A DNA stretch of 64,000 bases from Schoenobius gigantellus (taxonomy: Eukaryota; Arthropoda; Insecta; Lepidoptera; Crambidae), in NCBI GenBank assembly GCA_963935595.1, contig OZ012549.1, forward strand, positions 22,679,318-22,743,317, given 5' to 3'. Numbering within the stretch: the stretch's first letter is position 1; the number at the start of each line of letters is the position of its first letter. The position numbers and the translations under genes were made by a program. The notes beneath the pieces were generated by a model. That model made no database searches. It worked only from the letters and a program-made list of their open reading frames with translations, and was not told the origin of the DNA. Shown in pieces: positions 31,613 through 42,187 of this stretch.

Positions 31613-33315
31613 AATCTTGTATTTTTTTTTTATGATTTAGTTTTTATTGTTTTTTTCGTTTATTTTATTGATTTTTTGATTATTATATTAATTTGGTTTT
31701 TAATTTCTTTTTGTTTTTTATGAATTACCTATTTTTTTTTATTTATAATTTTCTTTTCAGAACTAAAAACGGAATTTTTATACCTAAATCTAATAATTTT
31801 CCGAAAATTTTCAGTTAAATGTTGATGCGATAAAAGTTCCACTTGCATTGTGGTTTTACAAAAACACAATAATTCTAATTTAATAAACTTGATAATACGG
31901 TGGTTCATTACTGTGAAGCTATTGAATGTCGTTGTTATAAGACAAATAAAATTTTTGATTTTTTTTCATAGTCGAAATTCGAAGTAATTCGAACTAATTA
32001 GATAGTAATTCGTCGCCATAGTAACAATCTTCAGTCCTCAGTCTAGTTCCTCACTTGCTGAGTTCATGTTGAGCTCACTTTTATCTTAGACCTTTTCGTC
32101 ACTTATCATCGGCTGAGATGAGATGAAAGCCAACAGCTTCCCTATTGTTTGTATAAAAAAATAGGCAGCCTGCTTGATTGCCTACTTAGTTTTATAAAAA
32201 AATCAAGTTTCGATGAACCGGTTATTTGATTCCTTACAAAAAAAATATTCCACCTTACTCCTGTTTTTAAAAGATTGCCCATTTATCACAATTATTCATA
32301 CGATTCAGGATATTTTCGATAGTAAAATTGAATAACCGTGAATAATTTCATCGTATTTTTTTAATCATTTGTAATTTGACAAATGAATAAAATCAAGGAA
32401 GAAAAAATTTCGCCTTGGGCGGGATTGGTAATTTTTTAATAATTTGTATTTTTTATAATTTTTTAATGTATTAATGACGATAAAATAATATTCTATTCTC
32501 TTATTTTTTAAGATATACTATTTTGAATTTTTAAATATAAGCGCACTGCCAATTTAGAAGTAGATTGTGAGGAATAATGTAATGATTAACACCAATCATG
32601 TATTTTCCATATTCTTGCAAAAAAATAAGTACTATTATTATTATCATTTAATAAAATTAAAGCACATTTGAGTCAGGGGCTTTCCTCGCAATCACTTTAT
32701 TTCATTATAATCCTACGTATATCAATAAAATAATAACATTAATGTTTTACTTTGACTATTTTGTTTATGTTCTTTGACAACCCTTAAGTTTTTGATCGAT
32801 GACGCAATCACGCGGTGTACGCGGGAATCTCGACTCTCGGCGCGCGTTCATAGAGACATTTTCTTCTTGCAGCGACTTTTGTCTGTCGGTTTTGGCTATT
32901 ATTATTACGACGATTCGAGCGTTTCTATGGGAGTGATGTATCTGTTACGTAGTAACTATTATCTAAGTAACTATTATCTAATCTGTAGTAGGAGCAAAGT
33001 CTGGTGAATTCGGAGGAAGACAGATGGTTTCGATATGTATTTCCTGTACCTAGTGTTCAGAGTTTCTCGAGCAAGGTTTTGCTTTGCAATATTGGTGCAA
33101 AACCGATTAAGGGGTCACAGTACCTACTACTAGCGCCGCCATTCGTTTTTTATTAATTATGATAAATTAAAGACGTTTCTACAAAAAATAGATCAGTCAT
33201 CTACTCAATACAGATATTTCAGATTTTTTGAGCTATTCAGGCATGGATTAAATGTAGAGGAATAATCATAATCCGAATTATTGCTAAAAGTGGCCACTTT
33301 TGGCAATATTTCGCA
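31613..33315. other. AT-rich non-coding stretch with a LINE 3'-end trace
   Basis: Bases about 32,035-32,165 (CCTCACTTGCTGAG..., CACTTATCATCGGCTGAGATGA..., ending in ATAAAAAAA) match the type of LINE 3' end seen at 61,245-61,355. Bases 32,948-32,979 hold a tandem AGTAACTATTATCTA duplication. The 77-codon frame at 32,774 has no recognisable motif. Confidence 0.45.
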
Positions 33316-33616
33316 TATATACACGGTAATTTTTTTATCACCCTGGAAAATTTAAGGGACGCTTCACGACATGGTATTAGAATGATTTAAATATAAATAA
33401 AAAAAATAACCCCCCTCCTTAATTTTATATTAATTTTTAAAAAAATACAAAAAACGCTGCACTAGTTGAGAGCAGCATTTTTAGAGATTTTTTTTATTTT
33501 TTTTATATTTTTTTAAATTTTTTTATTTCATTTTTTTTATTTTTTATATAATATTGGATGTGTCCTGAAGCGTCCCTAAAATTTTCCAGGGTGATAAAAA
33601 AATAACCGTGTATATA
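33316..33616. mobile_element. MITE of 301 bp with terminal inverted repeats of about 55 bp
   Basis: TATATACACGGTAATTTTTT...CACCCTGGAAAATTTAAGGGACGCTTCA (33,316-33,371) matches the reverse complement of 33,558-33,616 with few mismatches. The centre is nearly pure A/T with a small hairpin AACGCTGC...GCAGCATT. Non-coding. Confidence 0.8.
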
Positions 33617-33860
33617 CAGGATCATTTTGAATGAACCAACAACCTCCCAGGGGCTGATTCTAGTGCTCAGATGCAACAACTTTTTGTATGGGACGAACAT
33701 CGAAATCGCAAAAAAAAATCCACTTTCCCATACTAAAGTCTCAATCAGCTAACCTAGTTTGTATGGAGAAGTGTTTTTTTTTTAGATATCGATGTTGGTC
33801 CCAGGTCATACTATATCAGGTTATATCATATCAGGTCATATTCCCTATGACCTGACATAA
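33617..33860. repeat. Unclassified repetitive stretch
   Basis: Bases 33,670-33,725 (CAACTTTTTGTATGGGACGAAC...GAAATCGCAAAAA) resemble 8770-8805. Bases 33,806-33,860 contain repeated ATCAGGT(C/T)ATAT units. No coding. Confidence 0.45.
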
Positions 33861-34020
33861 TACATCAGCGACGGAAGTTAATAATACCATTTCAATTATT
33901 AACCACAACTTGGCCAACATTTTAGATCGGTGTAATAATTTTTACGACCTGGTTAGCGCAGAGGTCGAGTGATCGCCTACTGCGCAACAGGTCGCGGGTA
34001 CAATTCCCATACGGGACAAA

Positions 34021-35651
34021 TACACTTCTGGACACATCTATTGGCCCACCTTGCATTTTCAGTTTCGTTTAGTCCTAGCTAAAAATTTATATTAGGTCGA
34101 GCAAAAAGTTTTTATGCAGTTTTGAACCTGGCACATTCATAATTTTGTTCAATAGTCTTTTTTTGAATTTCGAACACAGAATTTAAAGAAACAAAAGACA
34201 ATTTGGAGCCTGTTCGTTGATATCAAACAATCGAATACTAAGAAAACCTGATTTTATTGGTTTACTTGGATTTAATTCTTGAAAGTGTGATTTTTCTCTT
34301 TGGTTTTGCAACAAACATTACTTATTCTTAACATTAAGGTGAGGTTCTATCAATAATCTATGGATACTTCGCCTGAAGTTGCAGCCCAAGCTGTGGCACT
34401 TATCCATGCCGGACACAGCCAAAGAAATGTGAGTGCTCGACTTAATTTAAGTCGATCTGCGGTCCGAAATGTTTATCGGAGGTACCTAGAGACTGGCGGC
34501 TTTGTTCGTCGCCAAGGAAGGCCACGATCTCGGGTCACAACTGAAAGGCAGGATCGATTCATCGTGATGACCAGCTTGAGAAATCGTCACCTTACCTCCA
34601 TTGAGATACAAAACCAACTTCGCGACTTCCACGGAGTATTTGGGAGCGCTCGAACTGTTCGGAGAAGGTTAAAAGAACGCGATATGGTACCACACAAGCC
34701 AGCTAATGGCCCCAAACTAACGCGAGCCCACCGAACAGCGCGTCTTCATTTCGCGCGCACTCATTTAAATTGGACTCAGCAGCATTGGAGCCGTGTACTC
34801 TTTTCTGATGAGTGTAAAATTGCGTTACATGGCAATGATGGAAGGAAGAAGGTCTACCGACGTAAGGGAGAGCGTTTTGCACAATGCTGCTTTGAAGAGA
34901 GGGTTGCTTATGGCGGTGGCTCATGGACTGTCTGGGACGGTATATCCGCGAGCGGCAAAACTCAACTTGAGGTTGTTACGGGACCACGGCTGCCAACATT
35001 AAATGCTGAAAGGTACATTCGTGAGTGCTTAGAACCTCACGTGATGCCATACGTGTAGCATGTGGGCCCAAATTTTCTTTTTATGCATGATATTGCAAGA
35101 GCCCATACGGCCGGCATCGCCAGGGAATATCTTCGGGATGTGAACATCACAGTTATGGACTGGCCAGCCAGAAGCCCAGACATGAACCCGATTGAGCACA
35201 TGTGGGACGAGCTAAAAAGACGTGTTAGGGCTCGTCAGCCAGTTGCCCTGACGATGCAGGAGTTGAAAACTGCCATAGAAGAGGAATTGGAGATGATCCC
35301 TCAAAATTTCATAGAGCGGTTGATAAACTCTATATCTAATCGTATGAGAGCTGTCGTAGATGCCAATGGAGGCAACACGCATTATTTAATTAAACCTTTA
35401 TTTGATAAAACATGTTTTTTATTCAAAAATCAACCGCCTTCATCAAGGCGCATACCCGACTTGTTAGGCGTAGCTCCATGTCGTGTGGTATTCTGAATTC
35501 AAATTTAAAACAATACGATCGAAAAAGATGGTAAAATGTATCAGGTTTAAAACTGCATCAATAGTTTTTGTTCAATCTAGCAATCATATTTAGGTAGAGG
35601 CCATCGAAACCTAAACTCTAAGGTGGGCCAATAGATGTGTCCAGAAGTGTA
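34021..35651 (+). mobile_element. Tc1-like DNA transposon with perfect 30-bp inverted repeats
   Basis: TA at 34,021-34,022 and 35,650-35,651 are the target duplication. Between them the ends (34,023-34,052 and 35,620-35,649, starting CACTTCTGGACACATCTATT) are perfect 30-bp inverted repeats. Imperfect inversion continues inward; for example GCAGTTTTGAACCTG on the left matches the reverse complement of CAGGTTTAAAACTGC on the right. Length between the TAs is 1627 bp with one transposase gene. Confidence 0.92.
34360..35496 (+). pseudogene. Tc1-like transposase (DD34E) with one in-frame stop
   Basis: A transposase of about 378 codons, read in one frame, is broken only by TAG at 35,056-35,058. The N-terminal part has a paired-type DNA-binding region (VALIHAGHSQRNVSARLNLS, then GRPRSRVT as an AT-hook-like linker, then a second helix-turn-helix). 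The catalytic core has LFSDECK (first Asp), FMHDIARAHTA (second Asp) and NPIEHMW (Glu). Exactly 34 residues separate the second Asp from the Glu, the DD34E spacing of Tc1. The stop falls between first and second Asp, so the product would be inactive unless the codon is read through or is polymorphic. The rest of the frame and the terminal repeats are intact, so inactivation looks recent. Confidence 0.9.
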
Positions 35652-35779
35652 TTTTGTATACCTACAGAACTTTGTTCCGGTCTGGGTGTATATGCATGTG
35701 ATATTATATGTTTGTAATTGCAGAAATTTTTGAAAATCCTAGTGTGGCGCAACGTTTTTTTTTAAATATGGAGTCGCTG

Positions 35780-36770
35780 TCAAACCTAGCAAATACCAGG
35801 CGATCATTATAAGTAGTTCGCGGCAACCAACTTGCGAAGATCGACATGACCTTATGCGTTCCTGTCCAATATATAATAGTGTAGTAATCACTTTGGAACC
35901 GGTTGATAAAAACCTTGGCGTGTTAATGGACTGTTCATTATCTTGGAATGGTTACATCAACAGCATATGTAATAAAGTTAGCGCTCATTGTACAGGCTAA
36001 AGAATTTCCATCCTCCTAGCACCAAAGTTCTTCTCGTCCAATCCCTAGTATCCTTATAATTGATTATGCTGATGTGTGTTGCGCCAACGTTAACCAAACT
36101 AGACGAGCTGGATCGAATGCTCAACAACTGTATTCGTTTTATTTTCGGTCTGCGGAAATATGACCACATTTCCTTCTTTCGAAATAAACTCAAATGGTTG
36201 TCTATCCGTTTGCGAAGGAACCTGAGAGTCGCTTTCCAGCTTTTCAGCATTATTTACGATCCGAATGCTCCTGATTACTTAAAGAGTAAATTTCAAGCGC
36301 TTGGTAGTACTCATGCACTCAACTTACGTTCTGCTGCAAAACTCACACTTGAGTTTCCAACTAGATTCGGGTTTGCTTCGGTCTCCTTCATACTTTCAGC
36401 TATTATGCTTGTGGAATAGCTTACCCCCTAACCCGATCGGCCTGTAGTAAGGCATCATTCAAACGTCACTTACGAAGACTCTTTTTGGAATCTACCTTGT
36501 CTTATTTCACAGTATTTCGACATAATATTAGCATTATTTATATATATTTATTAATCATATATTTTTTTTTGGTATTTATATCCTATTATTTGTTTATCTT
36601 TACTTATTTCCCTTTAATTTAACTATAGTCATGTCCTTTTTGACTTTAACTCGTACACCGTCTACAATTTACTGGTTGGCAGGTAGAGAATGCCTCAAGC
36701 ATTAGGTCCGCCTTTTGTACATCCTTTTGATTTATGTACGATAAGGATTAAATAAAATAAAAACAGAGTC
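35780..36770 (+). pseudogene. CR1/Jockey-type LINE remnant, RT C-terminal part and 3' UTR
   Basis: Plus-strand pieces read NPSKYQAIIISSS, KNLGVLMDCSLSWNGYI (about 35,790-35,960), IDYAD, LNNCIRFIFGLRKYDHISFFRNKLKWLSIRLRRNL (36,130-36,230) and LWNSLP (frame-shifted). They match the region after YADD in the copy at 51.6-54.5 kb. Bases 36,680-36,760 read AGGTAGAGAATGCCTCAAGCATTAGGTCCGCCTTTTGTAC and end in AATAAAATAAAA, a usual lepidopteran LINE 3' end. It is truncated before the RT catalytic boxes and broken by frameshifts. Confidence 0.8.
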
Positions 36771-38762
36771 ACAATTTAATATAAGTACATACAGGCAAAA
36801 TTTTGTGTGCTTGTTCAGACTTGTTCAAGAAATTCAAACTTGAAATCAAACAAAATCAGCTGTGCAATACATCGGGTTCAGTGGATGTAGAATATATGTA
36901 TGGAACAGCTGTTATTTTTTCGAGATTTCTCGATTTGTCCCATATTATAGATGTTGACACATACACCGTTGAAATCTGATTGCTCTAATTCTGTGAACCG
37001 GTGGACCAACTAACACAGCATTATTTGTGAATAATCCACTCTGCGTTGTAATATCTCTTGAGACAACATGTAAATCTTTCGAGTTTCTCGTCCGTTTTTC
37101 TCGTGAAGGCTCTCCCAATTTCTGAACAGGTAAAGAGTCATCTTTTTTCTTCTAAAAGTAGAAGAAAAAAAGTTATATAACTAAGTTATATAACAAATAA
37201 AGCTTTGTAGATATCTTGGGATGTATGCACAAGCAAGGTTAGATAATAATCTTATTATTGGGATTTTTTAACTGTTTTGACTACAATTAGAGATAAAATT
37301 TTTGGTTATGATCATTTCGCTGTTTCGCTATTATTTCTAAAGCTGAAAATCTGAGACAAAACCCACAGTGAGGGCAGCAAATCACAGCTTCTAGCATCAC
37401 TCGAAGAATTAGTACGCTGATGCGAAAATTGACTGGGCCATGTCTGCAGGCGGAGAGATAATGTTGTTAGATTGTAGACCTCTATAACACGATGGATTGG
37501 CGAACAAGTTGTAACGAGGTAAGGCAATGGTGGCCAGAGCTCTTTGGATTATTACTTTGATAACAACCGTACACCGGTTCACGTAGATATCTATTGCGAT
37601 GGACGGAGATAGACTTTTGAAGATAATAGTCATAATAATGTTGTTGCTAATTAGGTAATTATTTTAATTTTTCAATAAAACACCGTATTGCCCTACAGTG
37701 GCGAACTGCAATGGTCTGATAACGATAATAAGCATATCTCTTTAGCTGATAATTAATTATATAAATTTCCGCAAGAACACAAAACGTGATACTTTAACTT
37801 TTTTATCACTGTACACCAGCACAAAAAATACGTTGCGAGTATTTATTAAATCATTCCCTTTTATCGGACCGTTGAAACTTTCTCCCATTTACCTCCGCAC
37901 CGCAGAGTTCTCACCGGGGACCGATATGGAGCCCCTACTTCGTCCTAATTAATGGTCCCCTCGCACTACACTTCATTTATATACTTGATTATGTGCTTAC
38001 AACATACTTACATAAGGTTTCCTACGCGTTAGGTCTCCTTAGCTATAAGCAGTTTTTACGTGCTGTGCCGTCCGTAAAATTTTTTCGAATCCAAAAAAGT
38101 ATATTATAGGTTGAAATTTTGGTTTGAATTGAGACTTTGAGTAGTTTTCTTCTATAAATATTCAGGGTTATTAAAATTAGCTGGTAGTATTTCCTCATTT
38201 TAAATAGGAAAAATAAATCTTTTGAGGATTTTATAAAGCTTATATGAAGGGTTTCCAATAACTCAATGATAGCTCGATGTTAGCTGCTCACTGTGCACTT
38301 TGTCAATCAGCGAATGAGAATCACAGGCCAGCGTAGTAGAAGATAGTTCAAAATCTTGGCGGCTTACGCTTAACATCAGGGTAGAGCCCTTTATTAATAA
38401 TTTTCTAGACGTTTTACATATTTTCATTTCATTTTTGATGAAAATAAAACATTTATTATGTAGTATTATGTCGGTTTTCGCTGATAACGAAAGGAAAATC
38501 AGTAGAATTCGAGAGCAGACGTCGCTCGACGAAAGCTCAACATCAGGCGAATGGTCCAAAAATAGGGCCGTTCTCTTTGTAACTCATGATGTGGTTCAGA
38601 TGTAATAATGATTTCTATTGTAGGAGACAGCTTATTTCATACTAATTTTAACTCTCTTGTCTTGCACAACGGCGACGACATACTACACTCAATCCTACAA
38701 TCTATGCTATATTCCAGTAAATAATCCCCGCATATTATTGTGTAAGCTAAACTTAGGTGTTA
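36771..38762. other. AT-rich non-coding stretch
   Basis: No gene recognised. Small palindromes occur at 37,146-37,195 (TTTTTCTTCTAAAAGTAGAAGAAAAA and two GTTATATAAC units). Short open frames on both strands lack motifs. Confidence 0.4.
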
Positions 38763-38956
38763 TCTAATATATAAAAATCTCGAGTGTTTGTAACCGAACC
38801 TCTCCGAAACGGCTTGACCGATTTTAAAGAATTTTTTTGTATATTTGGTAACTCTGAGAATATATCGTTAACTATTTTTCATACCCCTAAGTGACAGATA
38901 AGGGTGTTTCTTTTTTTAATTATTATGGCGAAACGTAGTTCGCGGGCGCAGCTAGT
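38763..38956 (+). mobile_element. Short Helitron-like element
   Basis: It starts TCTAATATATAAAAATCTCGAG, contains CGAAACGGCTTGACCGATTTT and CCCCTAAGTGACAG, and ends GCGAAACGTAGTTCGCGGGCGCAGCTAGT. Non-coding; same family as the reverse-strand copies at 40.8, 41.2 and 43.3 kb. Confidence 0.7.
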
Positions 38957-39004
38957 AAAGATATAAAAACTAAAACCTCACAGTCAGTAGGTTTCGGGCC
39001 CAAT

Positions 39005-39085
39005 TAGCAAAATTGGTAACCAAACGGGCTGCCCAACCTGATGGTAAGTGGCTACAGTCGCCTGTAGTACATGTGGTTTCTGTAA
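39005..39085 (-). mobile_element. LINE/SINE 3'-end trace
   Basis: On the minus strand it reads GGCGACTGTAGCCACTTACCATCAGGTTGGGCAGCCCGTTTGG, a typical lepidopteran LINE 3'-end motif. Very short; boundaries approximate. Confidence 0.4.
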
Positions 39086-39109
39086 GACTTGCAAATAAAC
39101 AACCACCAC

Positions 39110-39228
39110 AATCATCCTCCCTCCCCATTCCTCAGTCATCCTCCCTCCCCATTCCTCAGTCATCCTCCCTCACCATTCCTCAGTCATCCTCCCTCCCCAT
39201 TCCTCAGTCATCTTCCCTCCCCATTCCT
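39110..39228 (+). repeat. 24-bp minisatellite, about five copies
   Basis: A C/T-rich 24-bp unit (core CAGTCATCCTCCCTCCCCATT) is repeated in tandem almost perfectly; single changes make CACC or CTTC in two units. The plus frame would read PQSSSLPI repeats, but this is incidental. Confidence 0.9.
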
Positions 39229-39700
39229 TTGTTTTCTATGACAAGTCTTTTACTGTTAAGGCCATCAAACTATGGAACTCGTTACCAGAATTTATAAAGC
39301 GTGATCCATCTCTCGATGCATTTAAACATGTAGATGTACCATCTCATCTCCTAAATTAGTGTATGTATTTTAATTTAGTTTATGGAACACATTTATTTAA
39401 TGTGTAGTTTATGTAGTCTATTGTAATTTTATTTAGGAAATTAATTTAATATGATTAAAAAAGGAGACAGAATAATAAGTTCTACACTAATATGTGTTAA
39501 AAAGAGAAAAGATTTGTATTTGATTTTTACGAGTATATGATTGTCACATCCCGTCATTATCTCTCATTTCATATATCAACTTTCCTCTACCTATAGGTTG
39601 CCTGGCAGAGATTGCTGCCTAGGCAATAAGGTAGCCTTTTGTTAATTCTTGTCTTGCAGATTTACGGATATGCGTCTTCTATTAACAATAAAGAATTTAT
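39228..39700 (+). pseudogene. LINE ORF2 C-terminal tail and 3' UTR
   Basis: One frame reads FTVKAIKLWNSLPEFIKRDPSLDAFK and stops near 39,358. This is the extreme C-terminus common to CR1/Jockey-type ORF2 (compare RLWNSLPESIKRARTLKSFK at about 51.7 kb, minus). The 3' UTR includes GGTTGCCTGGCAGAGATTGC...CAATAAGGTAGCCTTTTGTTAA and ends with AACAATAAAGAATTTATTAA, a LINE 3' end. A 5'-truncated insertion. Confidence 0.75.
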
Positions 39701-39715
39701 TAATTCATTCACAAG

Positions 39716-40016
39716 GACGCCAATGAACGTTCTCTGACTCTGTACCAGGGTCGTCTGCTTGGGTACCTCCGTCTTACCTATTTCTGCCGCAAAGCAGCAG
39801 TGCTTGCATTGCTGTGTTCCAGTTTAAGGGTAAGAAATTACTGGGTACCGTAACTTTACATCTGATGTCACAAGTTGGCAACGTACACTGTGGTTCTTGT
39901 TGGGGGGGTTGCAGTTTTACTACGAATCTCAGAAGAGCTATATGTATTATGTGACTGTTACTACTTACCATCAGGTGAGCAGTTAGCTTGTTTGCCAACT
40001 TAGTTGTATAAAAAAA
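39716..40016 (+). mobile_element. LINE 3'-end/SINE-like repeat, copy 2
   Basis: The second copy of the family at 27,930-28,228, with GACTCTGTACCAGGGTCG, GCTTGCATTGCTGTGTTCCAGTTTAAGG, GTTGGCAACGTACACTGTGG, TACTTACCATCAGGTGAGCAG and TTGTTTGCCAACTTAGTTGTATAAAAAAA. It abuts the LINE tail to its left. Confidence 0.7.
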
Positions 40017-40767
40017 CTTGTGTGTGAGAATGTTTAGTCACAGTACTTAATAAATTCACTTACCTTTCAAAACCGAACACAGCAACGCAAGAAACGTTGC
40101 TTGCCGGCAGAAATAGGTAAGATACTGTCATACGTCTCTATTGCCGAGTCTCCCTCTGGTAAAAAAAATGCTGGGTTCATTTTTTACTTTATACGAAAAT
40201 GCTGACTCTTTAGCATAAAAAAGAACATTTATTTAGTTGTGACTCCCGATGTAATCAAGATTTTGATAACAATTTCCTATGTTCTTTACAATTGTAACGC
40301 AATAGCCCGATAGATCTTACAAATTATTTTATCTCTGCGTAGTGTAGTGAACAGAAGCTATCTCCCTTAAAATATTACGTCATCGATTAATCCGTTCCTC
40401 ACTTCATCATCCTTATCTCAGCCACTTGCGCATAAGTAACCAGAGCGAAAAGTCAATATACCGACCGCTAACCTACACCTTAGGATAATGTTTGTTTCAA
40501 CTGAGTTGCTACTTAAGTGTTTAGTTAAAATATTGACTATAGTTAGTTTAATGTTACGAATTAAATAAGCAATCTCATTAAATATTTATGTTGTGTGATC
40601 TTATTAATATATTTCAGTTATATAAGAGAAAACTATATAAAAATATATGAAGGAAGTAAGAATATATATTTACAGAAAAAATGTTACAGAATAATTTGTA
40701 AATTGTAATAAAGGAATGTTTATAAAATTTTGTTCTTTGTTTTTTAACTAAGGAACTACTATATTAC
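40017..40767. other. AT-rich non-coding stretch
   Basis: No gene recognised. It has short A/T runs; no element boundaries were seen. Confidence 0.4.
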
Positions 40768-40968
40768 ACCGACTGTGTGCCCGCAAACTACGTTTCGCCA
40801 TATAATTGTCCCAAAAAAATCTGGAGATTATCACCTAGGGACAAAAATTAGCCTATGGTGTATTCTCAGACCTACCAAATAAACACAAAAAATTTCATAA
40901 AAATCGGTCAAGCCGTTTCGGACGAGTTCGATAACAAACACTGTGACGCGATATTTTTATATATTAGA
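40768..40968 (-). mobile_element. Helitron-like element, reverse orientation
   Basis: On the minus strand it runs from TCTAATATATAAAAATATCGCG through CGAAACGGCTTGACCGATTTT to GGCGAAACGTAGTTTGCGGGCACACAGT. Same family as 38,763-38,956, inverted. Its 5' end directly touches the next element. Confidence 0.65.
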
Positions 40969-41175
40969 CTAGCTGACCGTATGCAACTTTGTTTGCATTA
41001 TAACTAACTTTTCCCGTAGGAAAACATTTCCTGTCAGATTTTTCCCGTAGGAAAATTAACCTATGTCCTTCCCCTGGTCTCGAACTATCCCTATACCAAC
41101 TTTCATCTAATTCGGTTCAGTAGTTTCGAAGCCTATAACAAACAAACAATCAAATCTTTTCCTCTTTATAATATT
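40969..41175 (-). mobile_element. Helitron-like element, reverse orientation
   Basis: On the minus strand it starts AATATTATAAAGAGGAAAAGATTTGATTGTTTGTTTGTTATAGGC, contains GTTGGTATAGGGATAG and two CCTACGGGAAAA motifs, and ends GCATACGGTCAGCTAGT. Non-coding. Joined end to end with neighbours on both sides. Confidence 0.7.
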
Positions 41176-41293
41176 ACTAGCTATGCCCGCGAACTACGTT
41201 TCGCAATAATAATTGAAAAAAAAACCCTTACCACCTAGGGGTATCCACAAAAAAATCATAAAAATCGGGCAAGCCGTTTTGGAGGAGTTCGGT
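41176..41293 (-). mobile_element. Helitron-like element, reverse, 5' truncated
   Basis: On the minus strand it reads CCGAACTCCTCCAAAACGGCTTGCCCG...CCCCTAGGTGGTAAGG...GCGAAACGTAGTTCGCGGGCATAGCTAGT. The 5' TC...AATATTATAAA end is missing. Confidence 0.65.
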
Positions 41294-41294
41294 T

Positions 41295-41670
41295 AATTTT
41301 ATATATATATTCTTTATTGCACATAAAACATTCACTGGAAAACAAAAAACAGATAGGACATGTACAAAGGTGGACTTATCTCTGAAAGAGATCTCTTCCA
41401 GCCAACCTCACTGGGTGTTAGGTGATAAAATATAAAATGCGGGAAAGATAAAATGCAATGGATATACTTAATCAAATTCTAATGAAACAAATAAAAATAA
41501 TATATGTATGTTCTACAAATATAAATAATCAATAAATACCGAAATAAATAATAATCTATGTATGTATCAATAACATAGTGCTTATGGGGATAGATTTAAC
41601 AAATGCTTTTTTAACTTAAATTTAAATGCCTTTACGGATTTGCTCTCGCGGATATCTGCAGGTAGTTATA
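41295..41670 (-). pseudogene. LINE ORF2 C-terminal tail and 3' UTR, minus strand
   Basis: The minus strand from about 41,665 reads LPADIRESKSVKAFKFKLKK and a few further residues before a stop near 41,590. This is the usual C-terminal motif of CR1/Jockey-type ORF2. The 3' UTR includes GAGGTTGGCTGGAAGAGATC...GATAAGTCCACCTTTGTACATG and ends GTGCAATAAAGAATATATA. Only the tail was retained. Confidence 0.75.
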
Positions 41671-41708
41671 TATTAGATAGATTATCTTTTAAAAGATAAA
41701 AGATCTGG

Positions 41709-42187
41709 AGGCTTCGACAAGTGGCAATGGTTTTATAGCGAAACGATAACTAAATTCGTCATCGACTCTGAGATATCGAAAACAAATTCCCAGCCAAACG
41801 TATAAGGATCAGCGATCGCTGTGTCGAATTGTTCGTTCTGTAAGAAAAGAACATATATTGGTTACCTAGTACTCAAAACTGAGAAATGGCAAAATAAATA
41901 ATTAACATTAATATTTTCATTTCATTTAATGAATATTGAGTTGTTTTGAGTAGTATATTATGAAAGTTACGAAAAAACAATTCGCTGCTCCATCGATTTG
42001 TTGCGAATCAATTTGTCTACCAACTTACATATCGATGACTTTGTTCGGTCCGGCACGTTATTTAGCGATGTCATATTATGTCAATCCCATACATTATGTC
42101 AATCCCATACATTATGTCAATCCCATACATTTTGTTCTTATTGAACTTCTTTATCGTACCTATTTGACTTGTCACTTTGTCTAGGCC
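41709..42187. mobile_element. MITE-like element, copy with internal triplication
   Basis: The left end GGCTTCGACAAGTGGCAATGG and right end (reverse complement GGCCTAGACAAAGTGACAA) are inverted repeats. The interior is homologous, in reverse orientation, to 46,722-47,144 and 48,328-48,750 (shared GCGATCGCTGTGTCGAATTG, ACGAAAAAACAATTCGCT). Unlike them it holds three exact tandem copies of ATTATGTCAATCCCATAC at 42,075-42,128. Open frames across it are conserved only because the repeat is conserved. Confidence 0.65.

Larger units (their letters stand above)
33942..35765 (+). mobile_element. tRNA-related SINE split by a Tc1-like element
   Basis: CCTGGTTAGCGCAGAGGTCGAG (A-box-like, about 33,950-33,962) and GGTCGCGGGTACAATTCCC (B-box-like, about 33,991-34,009) form a tRNA-type RNA polymerase III promoter. 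The SINE body resumes right of the Tc1 insertion at 35,652 with TTTTGTATACC...GTTCCGGTCTGGGTGTATAT and ends near AATCCTAGTGTGGCGCAACG plus T-rich DNA. It does not fold as a functional tRNA gene. Confidence 0.65.

Noticed and set aside
31508..31723. 71-codon frame beginning in the CpG block
   Set aside because: The second half codes only F, I, L, V and Y from T-rich DNA; composition, not selection, explains the open frame.
33950..34010. Possible tRNA gene (A-box and B-box like motifs)
   Set aside because: The sequence does not close into acceptor and anticodon stems and continues into a SINE body; it is a tRNA-derived SINE head, not a gene.
36060..36419. 119-codon plus frame as an independent gene
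   Set aside because: It matches the post-RT region of the LINE family (FIFGLRKYDHIS, LKWLSIRLRR) and is part of a remnant.
39110..39228. CRISPR-like array
   Set aside because: The 24-bp units are directly tandem with no spacers, and the genome is eukaryotic.
39013..39297. 94-codon frame with PQSSSLPI repeats
   Set aside because: The repeats are a C/T minisatellite and the frame crosses unrelated repeat boundaries, so it is not a real protein.
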